Source: Desulfobacterales bacterium (lineage in GTDB: Bacteria; Desulfobacterota; Desulfobulbia; Desulfobulbales; Desulfocapsaceae). Taken from it: 16,569 nucleotides of DNA. Shown piece by piece: positions 1 through 7,466 of this stretch. The stretch is taken from positions 1-16,569 of the forward strand of contig JABDPQ010000274.1 in assembly GCA_013042695.1 (NCBI GenBank). Direction: 5' to 3'. The notes under the pieces are model-generated. The model had not been told where the DNA came from. It saw nothing but the letters and a program-made list of their open reading frames with translations, and searched no databases. Every line of letters begins with the position of its first letter. Positions within the stretch are counted from its first letter, which is position 1. The translations under genes were made by a program, and so were the position numbers.

Positions 1-1
1 C

Positions 2-442
2 CTGGACAACTCCTTTCATGCAAATATCATCACGACCCTTCTCCAAATTGATCTGGCTGCCCACGATGGCAGAGGATCGATTAAAGAGGAGCTGGCAGCT
101 AAACTGAATGATCAATCCCTGGCCACGTTTCTGACCAAGAATATCGGCAGGGATGAGCGCTCAGAAAAATTTATCTGGAAACTTAACCTCCCGGTTCTGC
201 AGAAATTTCTTCAACATCTACATATCGGACTGGAAGAATTGGAAATATATGCTCCCTGCCCGGTCCCTACTCTTTTTATCAAAGGCAATGATTCTAGCTA
301 TTACTTGCCGGAGCATGAGCCGGACAGGCGTAACTTCTTTCCAGACTCCGAGGTCGTCGGTATTGCTAGCGCCGGGCACTGGCTGCATAGTGAATATCCC
401 GAGAAATTTCTTGAGATTGTCGTGCCATTTTTTAATAAATAG
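2..442 (+). CDS. alpha/beta hydrolase, C-terminal part (5' end outside window)
   Basis: The reading frame is open from the left edge of the window and gives 146 residues before TAG at 440-442. The C-terminal third reads like a YbfF-type esterase/hydrolase of the alpha/beta fold. A beta strand (PCPVPTLFIKG, then ND) is followed by a strand-turn (EVVGIASAGHWLHSEYPEKF) in which the histidine of AGHWLH is the expected catalytic histidine. The final segment (FLEIVVPFF) is the usual last helix. The nucleophile serine and its G-x-S-x-G elbow would lie upstream, outside the window, so catalytic competence cannot be judged. The upstream half of the visible part (helical lid-like region, about residues 1-80) is poorly diagnostic. 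The stop codon lies within palindromic repeat copy 1. The gene is 80 bp upstream of the RND gene on the same strand and could be co-transcribed with it. Confidence 0.85.
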   Translation: MDNSFHANIITTLLQIDLAAHDGRGSIKEELAAKLNDQSLATFLTKNIGRDERSEKFIWKLNLPVLQKFLQHLHIGLEELEIYAPCPVPTLFIKGNDSSYYLPEHEPDRRNFFPDSEVVGIASAGHWLHSEYPEKFLEIVVPFFNK

Positions 443-503
443 GGGACAGACCACGGTTTTACTTAAAAAAAACCGTCAAAAAACCGTGGTCTGTCCCCTA
501 TTT
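437..503. repeat. palindromic REP-like element, copy 1
   Basis: A perfect 24-bp inverted repeat (437-460 and 480-503) encloses a 19-nt A-rich loop. The arm core is ATAGGGGACAGACCACGG followed by a T run. The loop holds a partial extra AAAACCGT, as if the inner arm had been partly duplicated. Two more copies of the same arm occur at 10713-10769 and 11147-11205. The element begins inside the last codons of the hydrolase and supplies its TAG stop. It ends 8 nt before the Shine-Dalgarno of the RND gene, so any transcript crossing this junction would carry a strong hairpin. I read it as a REP/BIME-like or miniature non-autonomous element. Confidence 0.9.
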
Positions 504-522
504 TGTTACAAAGAGGTTGAGA

Positions 523-2970
523 ATGGATAACGAGCACTCCAAAAGAAAAGCGGAACTGTTCTTTGCCACATTAACAGGACTGGTGATTCGCTATCGTGCG
601 ATTGTAATTCTGTTGGTGCTGGCCTCTACAGTGCTGTTTATTTCTCAGATTCGTACGCTTGCTATAGACACTTCCAATGAAGGCTTTCTCCATGAAGACG
701 ACCCTGTCCTGACAACCTACTACGAATTTCGTGAGCAGTTTGGTCGAGACGACATGATAGCCGTGGCTATTGGCAGCGAGAACATTTTTACCATATCATT
801 CCTGCAGAAACTCAAGCAGTTGCATGAGGAATTACAGGAAAACGTCCCCCACCTCAACGATATTACCTCGATGATCAACGTGCGCAACACGCGCGGAGAG
901 GGCGATGTCCTGCTGGTTGACGATCTGCTCGCAGAATTCCCTGATTCAAATGAAGAGCTGGGAAGGCTGAAGCAGCGCGTTATGGACAGCCCCTTGTACA
1001 AGAACCAACTGATCTCTGAGGATGGGCTGCTTACGAGCATTATTATCGAATGCGATGTCTATCAAAGCAGTGAAGGTGAGGAAGATCTGCTGGCGGGCTT
1101 TGCTGACAAAGCGTCATCTCATGATATCGCTGAAATTGCTTCCGTCTATCTGAGCGATAAAGAGATCACCAATATGGTGGAGGCGGTACAAAGCATTGCA
1201 GAAACATACCAAGACGAGGACTTCCACGTCTATGTGGCGGGTACACCGGTAATCACCCAAACCCTTAAAAAGTTCATGATGTCTGATATGAAACGGTTTC
1301 TGCGGCTTGCGGTGCTGACTATCGGTATTTGTCTTTTTATCATGTTCAGGCGGGCAAGCGGGGTTATCCTGCCATTGCTTGTGGTAGCCCTGACTCTCGT
1401 GGCAACATTGGGGCTCATGGCAATAGTCGGCATCAAGTTCAAGCTGCCGACCATCATCTTGCCTTCATTTCTGCTTGCCGTTGGCGTCGGCGACAGTGTC
1501 CATACCCTTGCTCTCACCTACCTGAACCTGCAACGTGGACAATCGCGAAACGATTCGATAACAGGCGCTTATTCACATGCCGGTTTAGCACTTGTCATGA
1601 CATCCTTAACAACCGCTGCAGGACTCGCGTCATTTGCCCTTGCCAAGGTAGCACCCATTGCAGATCTGGGACTGTTTTCGTCAATCGGCGTCATGATTGC
1701 TCTTTTATATACCCTTACTGTTTTGCCGGCAATCCTTTCCTACCTTCCCCTTAAAGTATACAAGACCGGAGTAGAAGACCAGGTAAAGAGAACTCGCATG
1801 GGACAAACGCTCGAATGGGTAGCTGACTTCTCCGTACGTCGGTATCGTCTCATCCTGGCAGTATCCGGAACAATAATAGCCATAAGTATTATTGGGCTAT
1901 TTAGAGTTCAATTCTCCCATAATGTCCTGAAATGGCTTCCTGAACACCTTGCTATCCGCCAGTCGACAGAGGTTATGAACCAGGAACTCAGGGGAAGCGT
2001 TGTCCTTGAGCTAATTCTCGATACAGGACGAGAGAACGGCCTCTACGATCAAGAGACGCTGGTAACCATCGATCGACTGACCCAGAGCCTTAAAGACGAT
2101 TATCAAGACAACAGGCTGTTCGTTGGTAAAACGATCTCAATGACCACCATCTTAAAAGAGATCCACCAAGCCTTGCATGGAAACAACCCGCAGTATTATA
2201 AAATCCCGGAAAATGAAAAATTGATCCCTCAGGAGCTTTTGCTGTTCGAGAATTCCGGCTCGGATGATCTTGAAGATTCCATTGATTCTCAATTCCGTAT
2301 CGCCAGGATCAGCCTCAAGGTACCCTGGCTGGATGCCCTTTTGTACGTACCGTTCATCCGAGATGTGGAAAAGCGCTTTCTGGCTGAGTTTGGCGGAAAA
2401 AAACTCCACGGCGGCGAGGAAATGCAGATCACCGTAACCGGCATCATGTCACTTTTTGGCGGTATCATATACGCCTCAATCTATTCAGCTGCACAAAGTT
2501 ACGGTATTGCCCTGGTCGTTGTGACGCTGTTTATGGTAATTCTTATTGGTGAAATTCGCATGGGGTTGATCAGCATGATTCCAAACCTGGGACCGATTTT
2601 AATCGTTCTGGGCTTTATTGGCTGGTTTTCGATTCCACTCAATATGTTCACCATGCTGGTAGCCTCGATAGCAATCGGTCTCTCGGTCGATAATACCATT
2701 CATTTCATGTACAACTTTAAGAAATATTATGAAAAAAGTGGAGACATTGCCGAAGGCGTCAGAAATGCGCTGAATACCGCTGGCCGTGCCTTGCTCACAA
2801 CAACGGTGGTGCTTTCGATCGGTTTTTTTATTTTTATGTTCGCCTCCATGAAGAATTTGTTTGAGTTCGGCCTGTTTACGGGCATTGCCATCATTCTGGC
2901 CCTGGCGAGTAATTTCTTTATGGCCCCCGCATTATTGACACTTATTCTGAGAAAAACACCAAAAAATTGA
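523..2970 (+). CDS. RND superfamily (MMPL-type) exporter
   Basis: This is an 815-residue inner-membrane protein of the hydrophobe/MMPL branch of the RND superfamily. The layout is a duplicated half: TM1 near residues 20-45, a large periplasmic loop, and a five-helix block near 255-405. The second half then repeats the plan, with a TM near 443-465, a second periplasmic loop and a terminal TM block near 655-805. The TM4-type motifs with the proton-relay aspartate are present in both halves: AVGVGDSVH (Asp324) and GLSVDNTIHF (Asp723). Together with the length of about 800 residues this fits a complete transporter. I chose ATG 523 because AGAGG (512-516) lies 6 nt upstream; an in-frame TTG at 517 would abut that site. 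It is the first gene of a tight group with a LolA-like protein (21 bp downstream) and an outer-membrane barrel, which suggests export of a lipid or hydrophobic molecule towards the outer membrane. The substrate is unknown. Confidence 0.93.
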   Translation: MDNEHSKRKAELFFATLTGLVIRYRAIVILLVLASTVLFISQIRTLAIDTSNEGFLHEDDPVLTTYYEFREQFGRDDMIAVAIGSENIFTISFLQKLKQLHEELQENVPHLNDITSMINVRNTRGEGDVLLVDDLLAEFPDSNEELGRLKQRVMDSPLYKNQLISEDGLLTSIIIECDVYQSSEGEEDLLAGFADKASSHDIAEIASVYLSDKEITNMVEAVQSIAETYQDEDFHVYVAGTPVITQTLKKFMMSDMKRFLRLAVLTIGICLFIMFRRASGVILPLLVVALTLVATLGLMAIVGIKFKLPTIILPSFLLAVGVGDSVHTLALTYLNLQRGQSRNDSITGAYSHAGLALVMTSLTTAAGLASFALAKVAPIADLGLFSSIGVMIALLYTLTVLPAILSYLPLKVYKTGVEDQVKRTRMGQTLEWVADFSVRRYRLILAVSGTIIAISIIGLFRVQFSHNVLKWLPEHLAIRQSTEVMNQELRGSVVLELILDTGRENGLYDQETLVTIDRLTQSLKDDYQDNRLFVGKTISMTTILKEIHQALHGNNPQYYKIPENEKLIPQELLLFENSGSDDLEDSIDSQFRIARISLKVPWLDALLYVPFIRDVEKRFLAEFGGKKLHGGEEMQITVTGIMSLFGGIIYASIYSAAQSYGIALVVVTLFMVILIGEIRMGLISMIPNLGPILIVLGFIGWFSIPLNMFTMLVASIAIGLSVDNTIHFMYNFKKYYEKSGDIAEGVRNALNTAGRALLTTTVVLSIGFFIFMFASMKNLFEFGLFTGIAIILALASNFFMAPALLTLILRKTPKN

Positions 2971-2991
2971 ATATTATAGATGGAGGACGAT

Positions 2992-3807
2992 ATGCATCCA
3001 GATAGAACATTTATTTACCCTCTGCTTTTCATTCTATGCCTGGTGGCGTCAGCAGCTACCGCAGATGCCGCCCCAGCCGATCCCCGATGGATAATGGAGC
3101 AGGTCGATGCCCGGGACGACGGCGACAATATGGCCCTCGATTCGTTGATGATACTCATTGATAAAAATGACAAGGAGCGACGGCGAGAAATGAAAATCTT
3201 CAGCAAGGACAAAGGCAAAGACACGCTCCGGCTGCAATTTTTCGTAGCCCCGGCAGATGTTAAAGATACCGGCTTTCTAACCCACGATTTTTACAGCGGC
3301 GACAAAGATGACGATCAGTGGATGTATCTGCCGGATCTTCGCAAGACGAAGCGCATTGCCACATCGGATAAATCTTCTTCATTCATGGGATCGGATTTTT
3401 CCTATGCGGATATGACCAGGATGGTCCTGGACGAATGGAATTACAAACTGCTGAAAGAAGACGCGGTTGATGGCAAAAAAGTATGGCTCGTAGAGGCAGT
3501 ACCTATATCCAGGACAGTAGAAGACCGCTATGGATTCAAGAGGTCCATACTCTTTGTTCGACAGGATATTTTCTTCGTAATCAGGGCGATCCACGTACTT
3601 CAGGATGGTAACAAAGTCAAGTACATGGAGGTAAAAAATCTTGAAGAAATCGATGGCATATGGGTAGCAACGGAACGATGGATGAAAACCACCAAGAACA
3701 AGAGGACGCTGCACAACACAAAACTGATATGGGATAATGTGAAATTCAACCAGGATCTTGAAGAGGCCTTTTTCTCCGTCCGTCAACTTGAGAAGGGTCT
3801 GCAATAA
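2992..3807 (+). CDS. periplasmic LolA-like outer-membrane lipoprotein-sorting protein (COG2834 type)
   Basis: This 271-residue protein starts with a signal peptide (hydrophobic stretch FIYPLLFILCLVASAATA, probable cleavage after an Ala near residues 22-25). The mature part resembles the LolA-like half-barrel proteins annotated as outer membrane lipoprotein-sorting protein. A signature block near residues 105-140 contains DQWMYLPDLRKTKRIA and then SSSFMGSDFSYADM, which is characteristic of the group that accompanies MMPL exporters. The half-barrel is expected to carry an acyl-chain-like ligand through the periplasm. ATG 2992 is preferred over ATG 2980 because GGAGG at 2982-2986 is spaced 5 nt before it, whereas the earlier ATG overlaps that site. 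The gene lies 21 bp after the RND stop and 9 bp before the barrel gene, so the three are surely one transcription unit. The transported molecule is not evident. Confidence 0.9.
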   Translation: MHPDRTFIYPLLFILCLVASAATADAAPADPRWIMEQVDARDDGDNMALDSLMILIDKNDKERRREMKIFSKDKGKDTLRLQFFVAPADVKDTGFLTHDFYSGDKDDDQWMYLPDLRKTKRIATSDKSSSFMGSDFSYADMTRMVLDEWNYKLLKEDAVDGKKVWLVEAVPISRTVEDRYGFKRSILFVRQDIFFVIRAIHVLQDGNKVKYMEVKNLEEIDGIWVATERWMKTTKNKRTLHNTKLIWDNVKFNQDLEEAFFSVRQLEKGLQ

Positions 3808-3816
3808 GCAATTCTC

Positions 3817-5244
3817 ATGCACAGCTGCAGAGTATTTATCATGCTTCTCTCAGTCCTGATCAGCCTGAGTCCTCAACTGCGAGCTGAAGAGTTGGACTCA
3901 TTGCTTTCCGGTTTTGAGACGGATGCGCCTTCCTCTGAGAGTGAAGAACTCGACGGGCTCCTCGGTGGCTTCACTGAAGGTAATAGCAAAGATCAGCCGC
4001 AAGAATCACTAGATCAAGAACGAGCACTTCCCGAGTGGCTTGCCCTTCAGGGCAGCCTAAGCCTGCAGTCAACCCTAAATTTCGCCCACAATGCACCAAA
4101 GCCAGGTAAGCCGGACTATCGGGGATTATCGATGTTCAAAGGACATGGTGAGTTGATCGCCGATATATCTTTTTCCGACTGGAAAACACGGGTCGGAGCA
4201 ACAGCCTTTTACGATGCTGCCTACCGCTTAAATGGACAAAGAGATTTTTATACAAATAAGTATCTCGGTGAATACGAAAAAGAGATCGAACTCAACGAAG
4301 CCTATCTTCAGGGTGCGCTTACTGATGATCTTGATCTCAAGGTCGGCAGGCAGATTGTTGTTTGGGGAAAATCAGACAATATCAGGATAACTGATGTCAT
4401 CAATCCGCTGGACCGCAGGTGGCCCGGCATGATTGATATTCGTTATCTCCGCTTACCGGTCACTATGACCAAGCTGGATTATTTCTGGGATAACTGGAAT
4501 GTCAGCACCCTCCTCATCCATGAACCTCGGTTTGATAAATTCCCATTATTCAATGGCGAATTCTTTCCGTTTCCTCAGCCTGCGCCACCACTGTCCGCAC
4601 CAGACTGGAGTTGGAATAACCAGCAGTTTGGACTTGCTTTGAACGGTATCTTTAGCGGTTGGGATCTCTCTTTTTATGCAGCGTCTGTTTTCCCCGAGAA
4701 TTTTTTCTTACGTAGAAAGCCATCAGGTAATCCAGTTCGTACCTACGAGCGTGCAACAATGCTTGGAACAGCTGGTAACCTCGCTGTCGGCAACTGGCTT
4801 ATTAAAGCAGAGGCAGCCTACTGGGATGGTCTGAATTATTCGACAATAGCAGACGAAAAATCGCGCTTTGATGTGCTTGCCGGTGCTGAATATATGGGGT
4901 TTTCGGACACTACCATTTCTTTTGAAATAGCCAACAGGCGCATATTGGACTACGATCCACGCCTCGAAGCCCTACCCGATGCTCAAAAAGAAGATTGGAG
5001 CCAATATGCCCTCAGGTTTGTTCGTAATTTCATGAACGACACGCTGCACGCAACTATTCTCATTTCATCCTTCGGGTTTCTCGGTGCAGATGGCGGGTTT
5101 GAGCGTCTGCAGCTCGACTACGACATTACTGACGCGATCACCCTGACCGGGGGAGTAGTGCTTTATGAATCGGGCGATTTCCCGGGGTTCAGGGAAATCG
5201 GCGATAATGATCGCATTCTCTTTGAACTTGAATACCGTTTCTGA
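3817..5244 (+). CDS. outer-membrane beta-barrel protein, DUF1302-like
   Basis: This 475-residue protein has an N-terminal signal peptide (VFIMLLSVLISLSPQLRA). A short acidic linker follows, carrying the motif ELDxLLxGF twice (ELDSLLSGF near residue 26, ELDGLLGGF near residue 43). The rest alternates aromatic and polar residues as a beta-barrel does and ends in YRF, the C-terminal Phe typical of BAM substrates. The segment LDLKVGRQIVVWGKSD, followed by a proline-rich RLP-type stretch, is the conserved core of DUF1302-type porins that accompany RND/LolA-like genes. ATG 3817 is chosen because it keeps a basic residue before the hydrophobic core. There is no good Shine-Dalgarno (AGAAGGG ends 19 nt upstream, in the preceding gene), so translational coupling to the upstream gene is likely. 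ATG 3841 is an alternative start with a poorer signal peptide. The likely role is the outer-membrane end of the export route. Confidence 0.87.
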   Translation: MHSCRVFIMLLSVLISLSPQLRAEELDSLLSGFETDAPSSESEELDGLLGGFTEGNSKDQPQESLDQERALPEWLALQGSLSLQSTLNFAHNAPKPGKPDYRGLSMFKGHGELIADISFSDWKTRVGATAFYDAAYRLNGQRDFYTNKYLGEYEKEIELNEAYLQGALTDDLDLKVGRQIVVWGKSDNIRITDVINPLDRRWPGMIDIRYLRLPVTMTKLDYFWDNWNVSTLLIHEPRFDKFPLFNGEFFPFPQPAPPLSAPDWSWNNQQFGLALNGIFSGWDLSFYAASVFPENFFLRRKPSGNPVRTYERATMLGTAGNLAVGNWLIKAEAAYWDGLNYSTIADEKSRFDVLAGAEYMGFSDTTISFEIANRRILDYDPRLEALPDAQKEDWSQYALRFVRNFMNDTLHATILISSFGFLGADGGFERLQLDYDITDAITLTGGVVLYESGDFPGFREIGDNDRILFELEYRF

Positions 5245-5357
5245 GATTCACTGCTGACTCAGAAGATTACTAAATTAATCAGTCGCCTAACATCTTGGAT
5301 TACGATGTTTAGCCTGGACTTCTCAACGACCGAGGCTGCCGTGTAGGCGAGGACCGC

Positions 5358-5390
5358 GACAGTAAGCTATAATCGCTTATGCTTACTGTC
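5358..5390. repeat. perfect 10-bp hairpin
   Basis: GACAGTAAGC (5358-5367) and GCTTACTGTC (5381-5390) are perfect reverse complements around a 13-nt loop. The loop contains GCTTA at 5374-5378, which can pair alternatively with TAAGC at 5363-5367. The hairpin lies about 115 bp after the barrel-protein stop. It may act in termination or mRNA stability for the export operon, but no T tract follows. Confidence 0.6.
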
Positions 5391-5431
5391 TCCGTGGCGC
5401 TGCATATGCGGTTAGATCGGTTGACCTTTGC

Positions 5432-5518
5432 TGAACATTGTGTAAATTACATATTTGCAAGGAATTTTACCCAAATAACAAGACATCAACCATTTCCTCA
5501 AAATTAACACAATGTTCA
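5432..5518. repeat. 87-bp element with 17-bp imperfect terminal inverted repeats
   Basis: Left arm 5432-5448 and right arm 5502-5518 match at 16 of 17 positions; the outer 12 bp (TGAACATTGTGT) are perfect. The 53-nt interior is AT-rich and encodes nothing. The shape suits a small MITE-like insertion or a bidirectional transcript end. I see no target-site duplication clear enough to report. Confidence 0.6.
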
Positions 5519-5575
5519 TGAGAATTCGGGGTTGGATGCTTGAAGCGAGCAATGTCGGCTCAATGCAGGAGGAGA

Positions 5576-5959
5576 TCAGGAGAGTCTGGCGTACAAACGC
5601 AATATACCGGCAATGATAGGATTTTCTTGTGCCCCCAATACGCCAAATCGGGAATTTTTATAGCAGATCGTGAGACCAAATTTGATCAGCAGTGACTTTA
5701 TTGCCGCAAGCCTTGCTGATGGAACATTGGCAGCGCCAATAGCTAAACGCAGCACCCTGATTGCCTCAGACAAGGTAGCGAACGTGAGGATGAGATTACT
5801 GCCATTGGCAGTGCAGTGAAATACGACGTCATCTACTTCTACATTGAGATCAGCGACGACATCAAGCGGCTGGTGTTCATACGTACCAGATCTACGACCC
5901 TGATCTCCTTGGCCATCTCCGTAAGTACTGTTCATCTGGTTTTTGATGTGTGGTTCCAC
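5576..5959 (-). CDS. hypothetical protein
   Basis: I do not recognise this 127-residue protein. Its first 30 residues are polar and glycine-rich. Residues of about 33-60 look like a beta-hairpin (ADLNVEVDDVVFHCTANG and following), and the remainder is amphipathic helix ending in a hydrophobic strand/helix (NPIIAGILRLYARL). There is no signal peptide and no confident TM. The start is uncertain: GTG at 5959 is the longest choice, ATG at 5935 (119 residues) is an alternative, and neither has a clear ribosome-binding site. It lies 41 bp downstream of a 68-residue hypothetical gene on the same strand and is probably co-transcribed with it. The regular amphipathic pattern across 100 residues argues for a real gene. 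Confidence 0.6.
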   Translation of the reverse strand: MEPHIKNQMNSTYGDGQGDQGRRSGTYEHQPLDVVADLNVEVDDVVFHCTANGSNLILTFATLSEAIRVLRLAIGAANVPSARLAAIKSLLIKFGLTICYKNSRFGVLGAQENPIIAGILRLYARLS

Positions 5960-6000
5960 AAGACCAAGCCAGCATGAAGCTGACCTGGTCCGGGAAGAAG

Positions 6001-6207
6001 TTATTTACTCAGATCTTTGGTTGTTATTCTCAGAGTGCCGTTGAATTTCCAGTTTGCCTTGGGTGCATTGGCTGCAGTGGAAGCCGGTATATCAATTTCC
6101 AAGTTGTCAAATGCGTAGCTAATCTCTGCATTCCTTCCGGTTAATCTGTCATAGAGTCCGACAAACATATCAGGCCAGTTAGTAGTATCTTTTGATTGTT
6201 CAGCCAT
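6001..6207 (-). CDS. small conserved-looking hypothetical protein
   Basis: This is a 68-residue soluble protein with no signal peptide. It contains WPDMFVGLYDRLTGR near residues 11-25, then AEISYAFDNLEIDIP and a C-terminal WKFNGTLRITTKD strand pair. This composition of a helix followed by beta strands looks like a compact folded domain, but I cannot assign a function. ATG 6207 is chosen because GAGG and GGGAG lie 3-6 nt upstream; an earlier in-frame ATG at 6219 overlaps that ribosome-binding site. It is followed after 41 bp by the 127-residue hypothetical gene, which suggests a two-gene unit. Confidence 0.7.
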   Translation of the reverse strand: MAEQSKDTTNWPDMFVGLYDRLTGRNAEISYAFDNLEIDIPASTAANAPKANWKFNGTLRITTKDLSK

Positions 6208-6368
6208 TTTCTCCCTCATTTGTATAGTTGACTGTTAATGTTTCAATAGTAGCTCAAGGTCTGGCTACAAATACACCTAACATGGTATGCAGTAATTTGA
6301 AAAATACAATAGTCTGAGAACTCTAAGAAAAAAATTTTATCGGAAAAGCCTGTAGCTGTTTTAAACAC

Positions 6369-7199
6369 TTACGGGTTTTCCCCTCGCACCAGACGAGCAT
6401 TAATCTTCTGAACAATTGCCGGAAACTGGGCCATCGAATCGATTACATAGTGGGCGCCAGCCGTCAGCAGACTCTTATGCGCCTTATACAGGCACTTCTT
6501 ATACGCTTCTGGGTCAAGACCTTTCACCTCGTCCTCAGCAAGTCCGACCTGGTTTCCGGTAGCAGCAACCCCAACGGACCAGACCCCAGCATTCAGGGAA
6601 GTGGCCATGTCGACGGGCGTATCGCCGACATTTACGACTGCTCCAGGGGGATAAACACCAAGGGCTTCCATTGATCTATAAATCATCCAGGGGTATGGTC
6701 TTCCGGCGGGAACATCAGAAGAACAGATGGTAAAATCAGGCCTGTATCCCTCTTTTGCAGCTGCTTTGACGACGATGTCCGCCGCTTGGGTAAAATACCC
6801 GGTACTTGCGGCTATTTTCACACCGTTCTTTCTTAACGCTGCAACAGCGTCATAAACTCCTGGCAAAAGTTTGCTGTGCTCCTCAATGTTGCCAAGCAGA
6901 AGCGAGGCAAAGTTATCGTACATGGAATCAATATCATTTTCTGTCACATCTCTGCCATGTATACCCCGCCATGCCTGCGCCACTTCTTTATAGGAGGCGA
7001 CGGTCTTGATGTGATCGCGCTTTTCCATTCCCATCGGAATCCTGGCTGTTGCCCTACTCACAACAACTCCTTTGGCCCTGAATCCGGCGATAAATGCACC
7101 AACCGGGGCCTGGCAGCCATAATCCACCACAGTTCCAGCCCAGTCGAAAACGACCAGCTTGATGCCATCCCGATATGTTGTATTAGTGTGGTTTTCCAT
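6369..7199 (-). CDS. phnX: phosphonoacetaldehyde hydrolase (phosphonatase)
   Basis: This 276-residue HAD-superfamily enzyme cleaves phosphonoacetaldehyde to acetaldehyde and phosphate, the second step of 2-aminoethylphosphonate catabolism. The nucleophile motif is FDWAGTVVDYG with Asp19; alanine replaces the usual second Asp, as in PhnX. The Schiff-base lysine is Lys60 in PMGMEKRDHIK, 41 residues after the nucleophile, the spacing of the well-studied Bacillus enzyme. Further motifs are STGY (Thr133 region), GRPYPWMI near 166-173 and GDTPVDM with Asp193 and Asp197. Full length, no signal peptide, cytoplasmic. AGAGG with a 6-nt spacer precedes ATG 7199. No phnW aminotransferase or phosphonate transporter is adjacent, so the pathway must be completed elsewhere. 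It follows the isochorismatase-like gene on the same strand, but 267 bp of structured DNA separates them. Confidence 0.96.
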   Translation of the reverse strand: MENHTNTTYRDGIKLVVFDWAGTVVDYGCQAPVGAFIAGFRAKGVVVSRATARIPMGMEKRDHIKTVASYKEVAQAWRGIHGRDVTENDIDSMYDNFASLLLGNIEEHSKLLPGVYDAVAALRKNGVKIAASTGYFTQAADIVVKAAAKEGYRPDFTICSSDVPAGRPYPWMIYRSMEALGVYPPGAVVNVGDTPVDMATSLNAGVWSVGVAATGNQVGLAEDEVKGLDPEAYKKCLYKAHKSLLTAGAHYVIDSMAQFPAIVQKINARLVRGENP

Positions 7200-7219
7200 T
7201 ACCCTTCCTCTTTCTTATT

Positions 7220-7437
7220 CCTGAATCCGTGACGGCTTTGTGTCGAATTACAAGTAACTATTTGTTGTTGTCATAAAAAATATCTTATTCATTGGCTGGC
7301 CGACTTCACCCCTCCGCCCTTCGGGGCGCCCGATAACACGACATCTGCTGTGTTGACAACTCGTTGATATACCCAAGTATTACCAACATTGTTGCCGCCT
7401 TGCATCTGCAGTGTTCTTGGACGCTCACGGATTCAGG
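7220..7437. repeat. 218-bp non-coding block bounded by a 13-bp inverted repeat
   Basis: CCTGAATCCGTGA (7220-7232) and its exact reverse complement (7425-7437) bracket a non-coding interval between phnX and the isochorismatase-like gene. Inside are a hairpin with a UUCG tetraloop (CGCCC 7315-7319, loop 7320-7323, GGGCG 7324-7328), a short AACAC/GTGTT dyad (7335-7354) and a near-direct repeat CATCTGCTGTGTT / CATCTGCAGTGTT (7342-7354 and 7404-7416). The left boundary lies just upstream of the phnX ribosome-binding site. It may be a MITE-like repeat or a structured leader; a hairpin without a T tract makes a simple terminator unlikely. Confidence 0.55.
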
Positions 7438-7466
7438 TTATACTATGAAAAACGTCGAATTGCTGG

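Larger units (their letters stand above)
5245..5575. other. gene-free stretch with several inverted repeats
   Basis: No convincing coding sequence is present. The region lies between converging genes: the barrel gene on plus and the 127-residue hypothetical gene on minus. It contains an imperfect stem at 5285-5294 / 5304-5313, a perfect 10-bp stem at 5358-5367 / 5381-5390 and a larger 17-bp inverted repeat spanning 5432-5518. None is followed by a clear T run, so a classical terminator for the upstream operon is not obvious. Confidence 0.6.

Noticed and set aside
517..522. TTG start for the RND gene
   Set aside because: It abuts the AGAGG site; ATG 523 has correct spacing.
1329..1754. 141-residue plus-strand frame inside the RND gene
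   Set aside because: It is a shadow of the RND coding frame, rich in Arg, Cys and His as off-frame translations of TM segments are.
3379..3822. 147-residue minus-strand frame
   Set aside because: It is antisense to the LolA-like gene, whose signature block is on plus.
5285..5417. Integron attC-like pair: GCCTAAC (RYYYAAC) and GTTAGAT (GTTRRRY), 133 bp apart
   Set aside because: The box sequences and spacing fit, but the arms between them do not pair as attC requires, and there is no integrase or cassette array. Chance occurrence in an intergenic region is likely.
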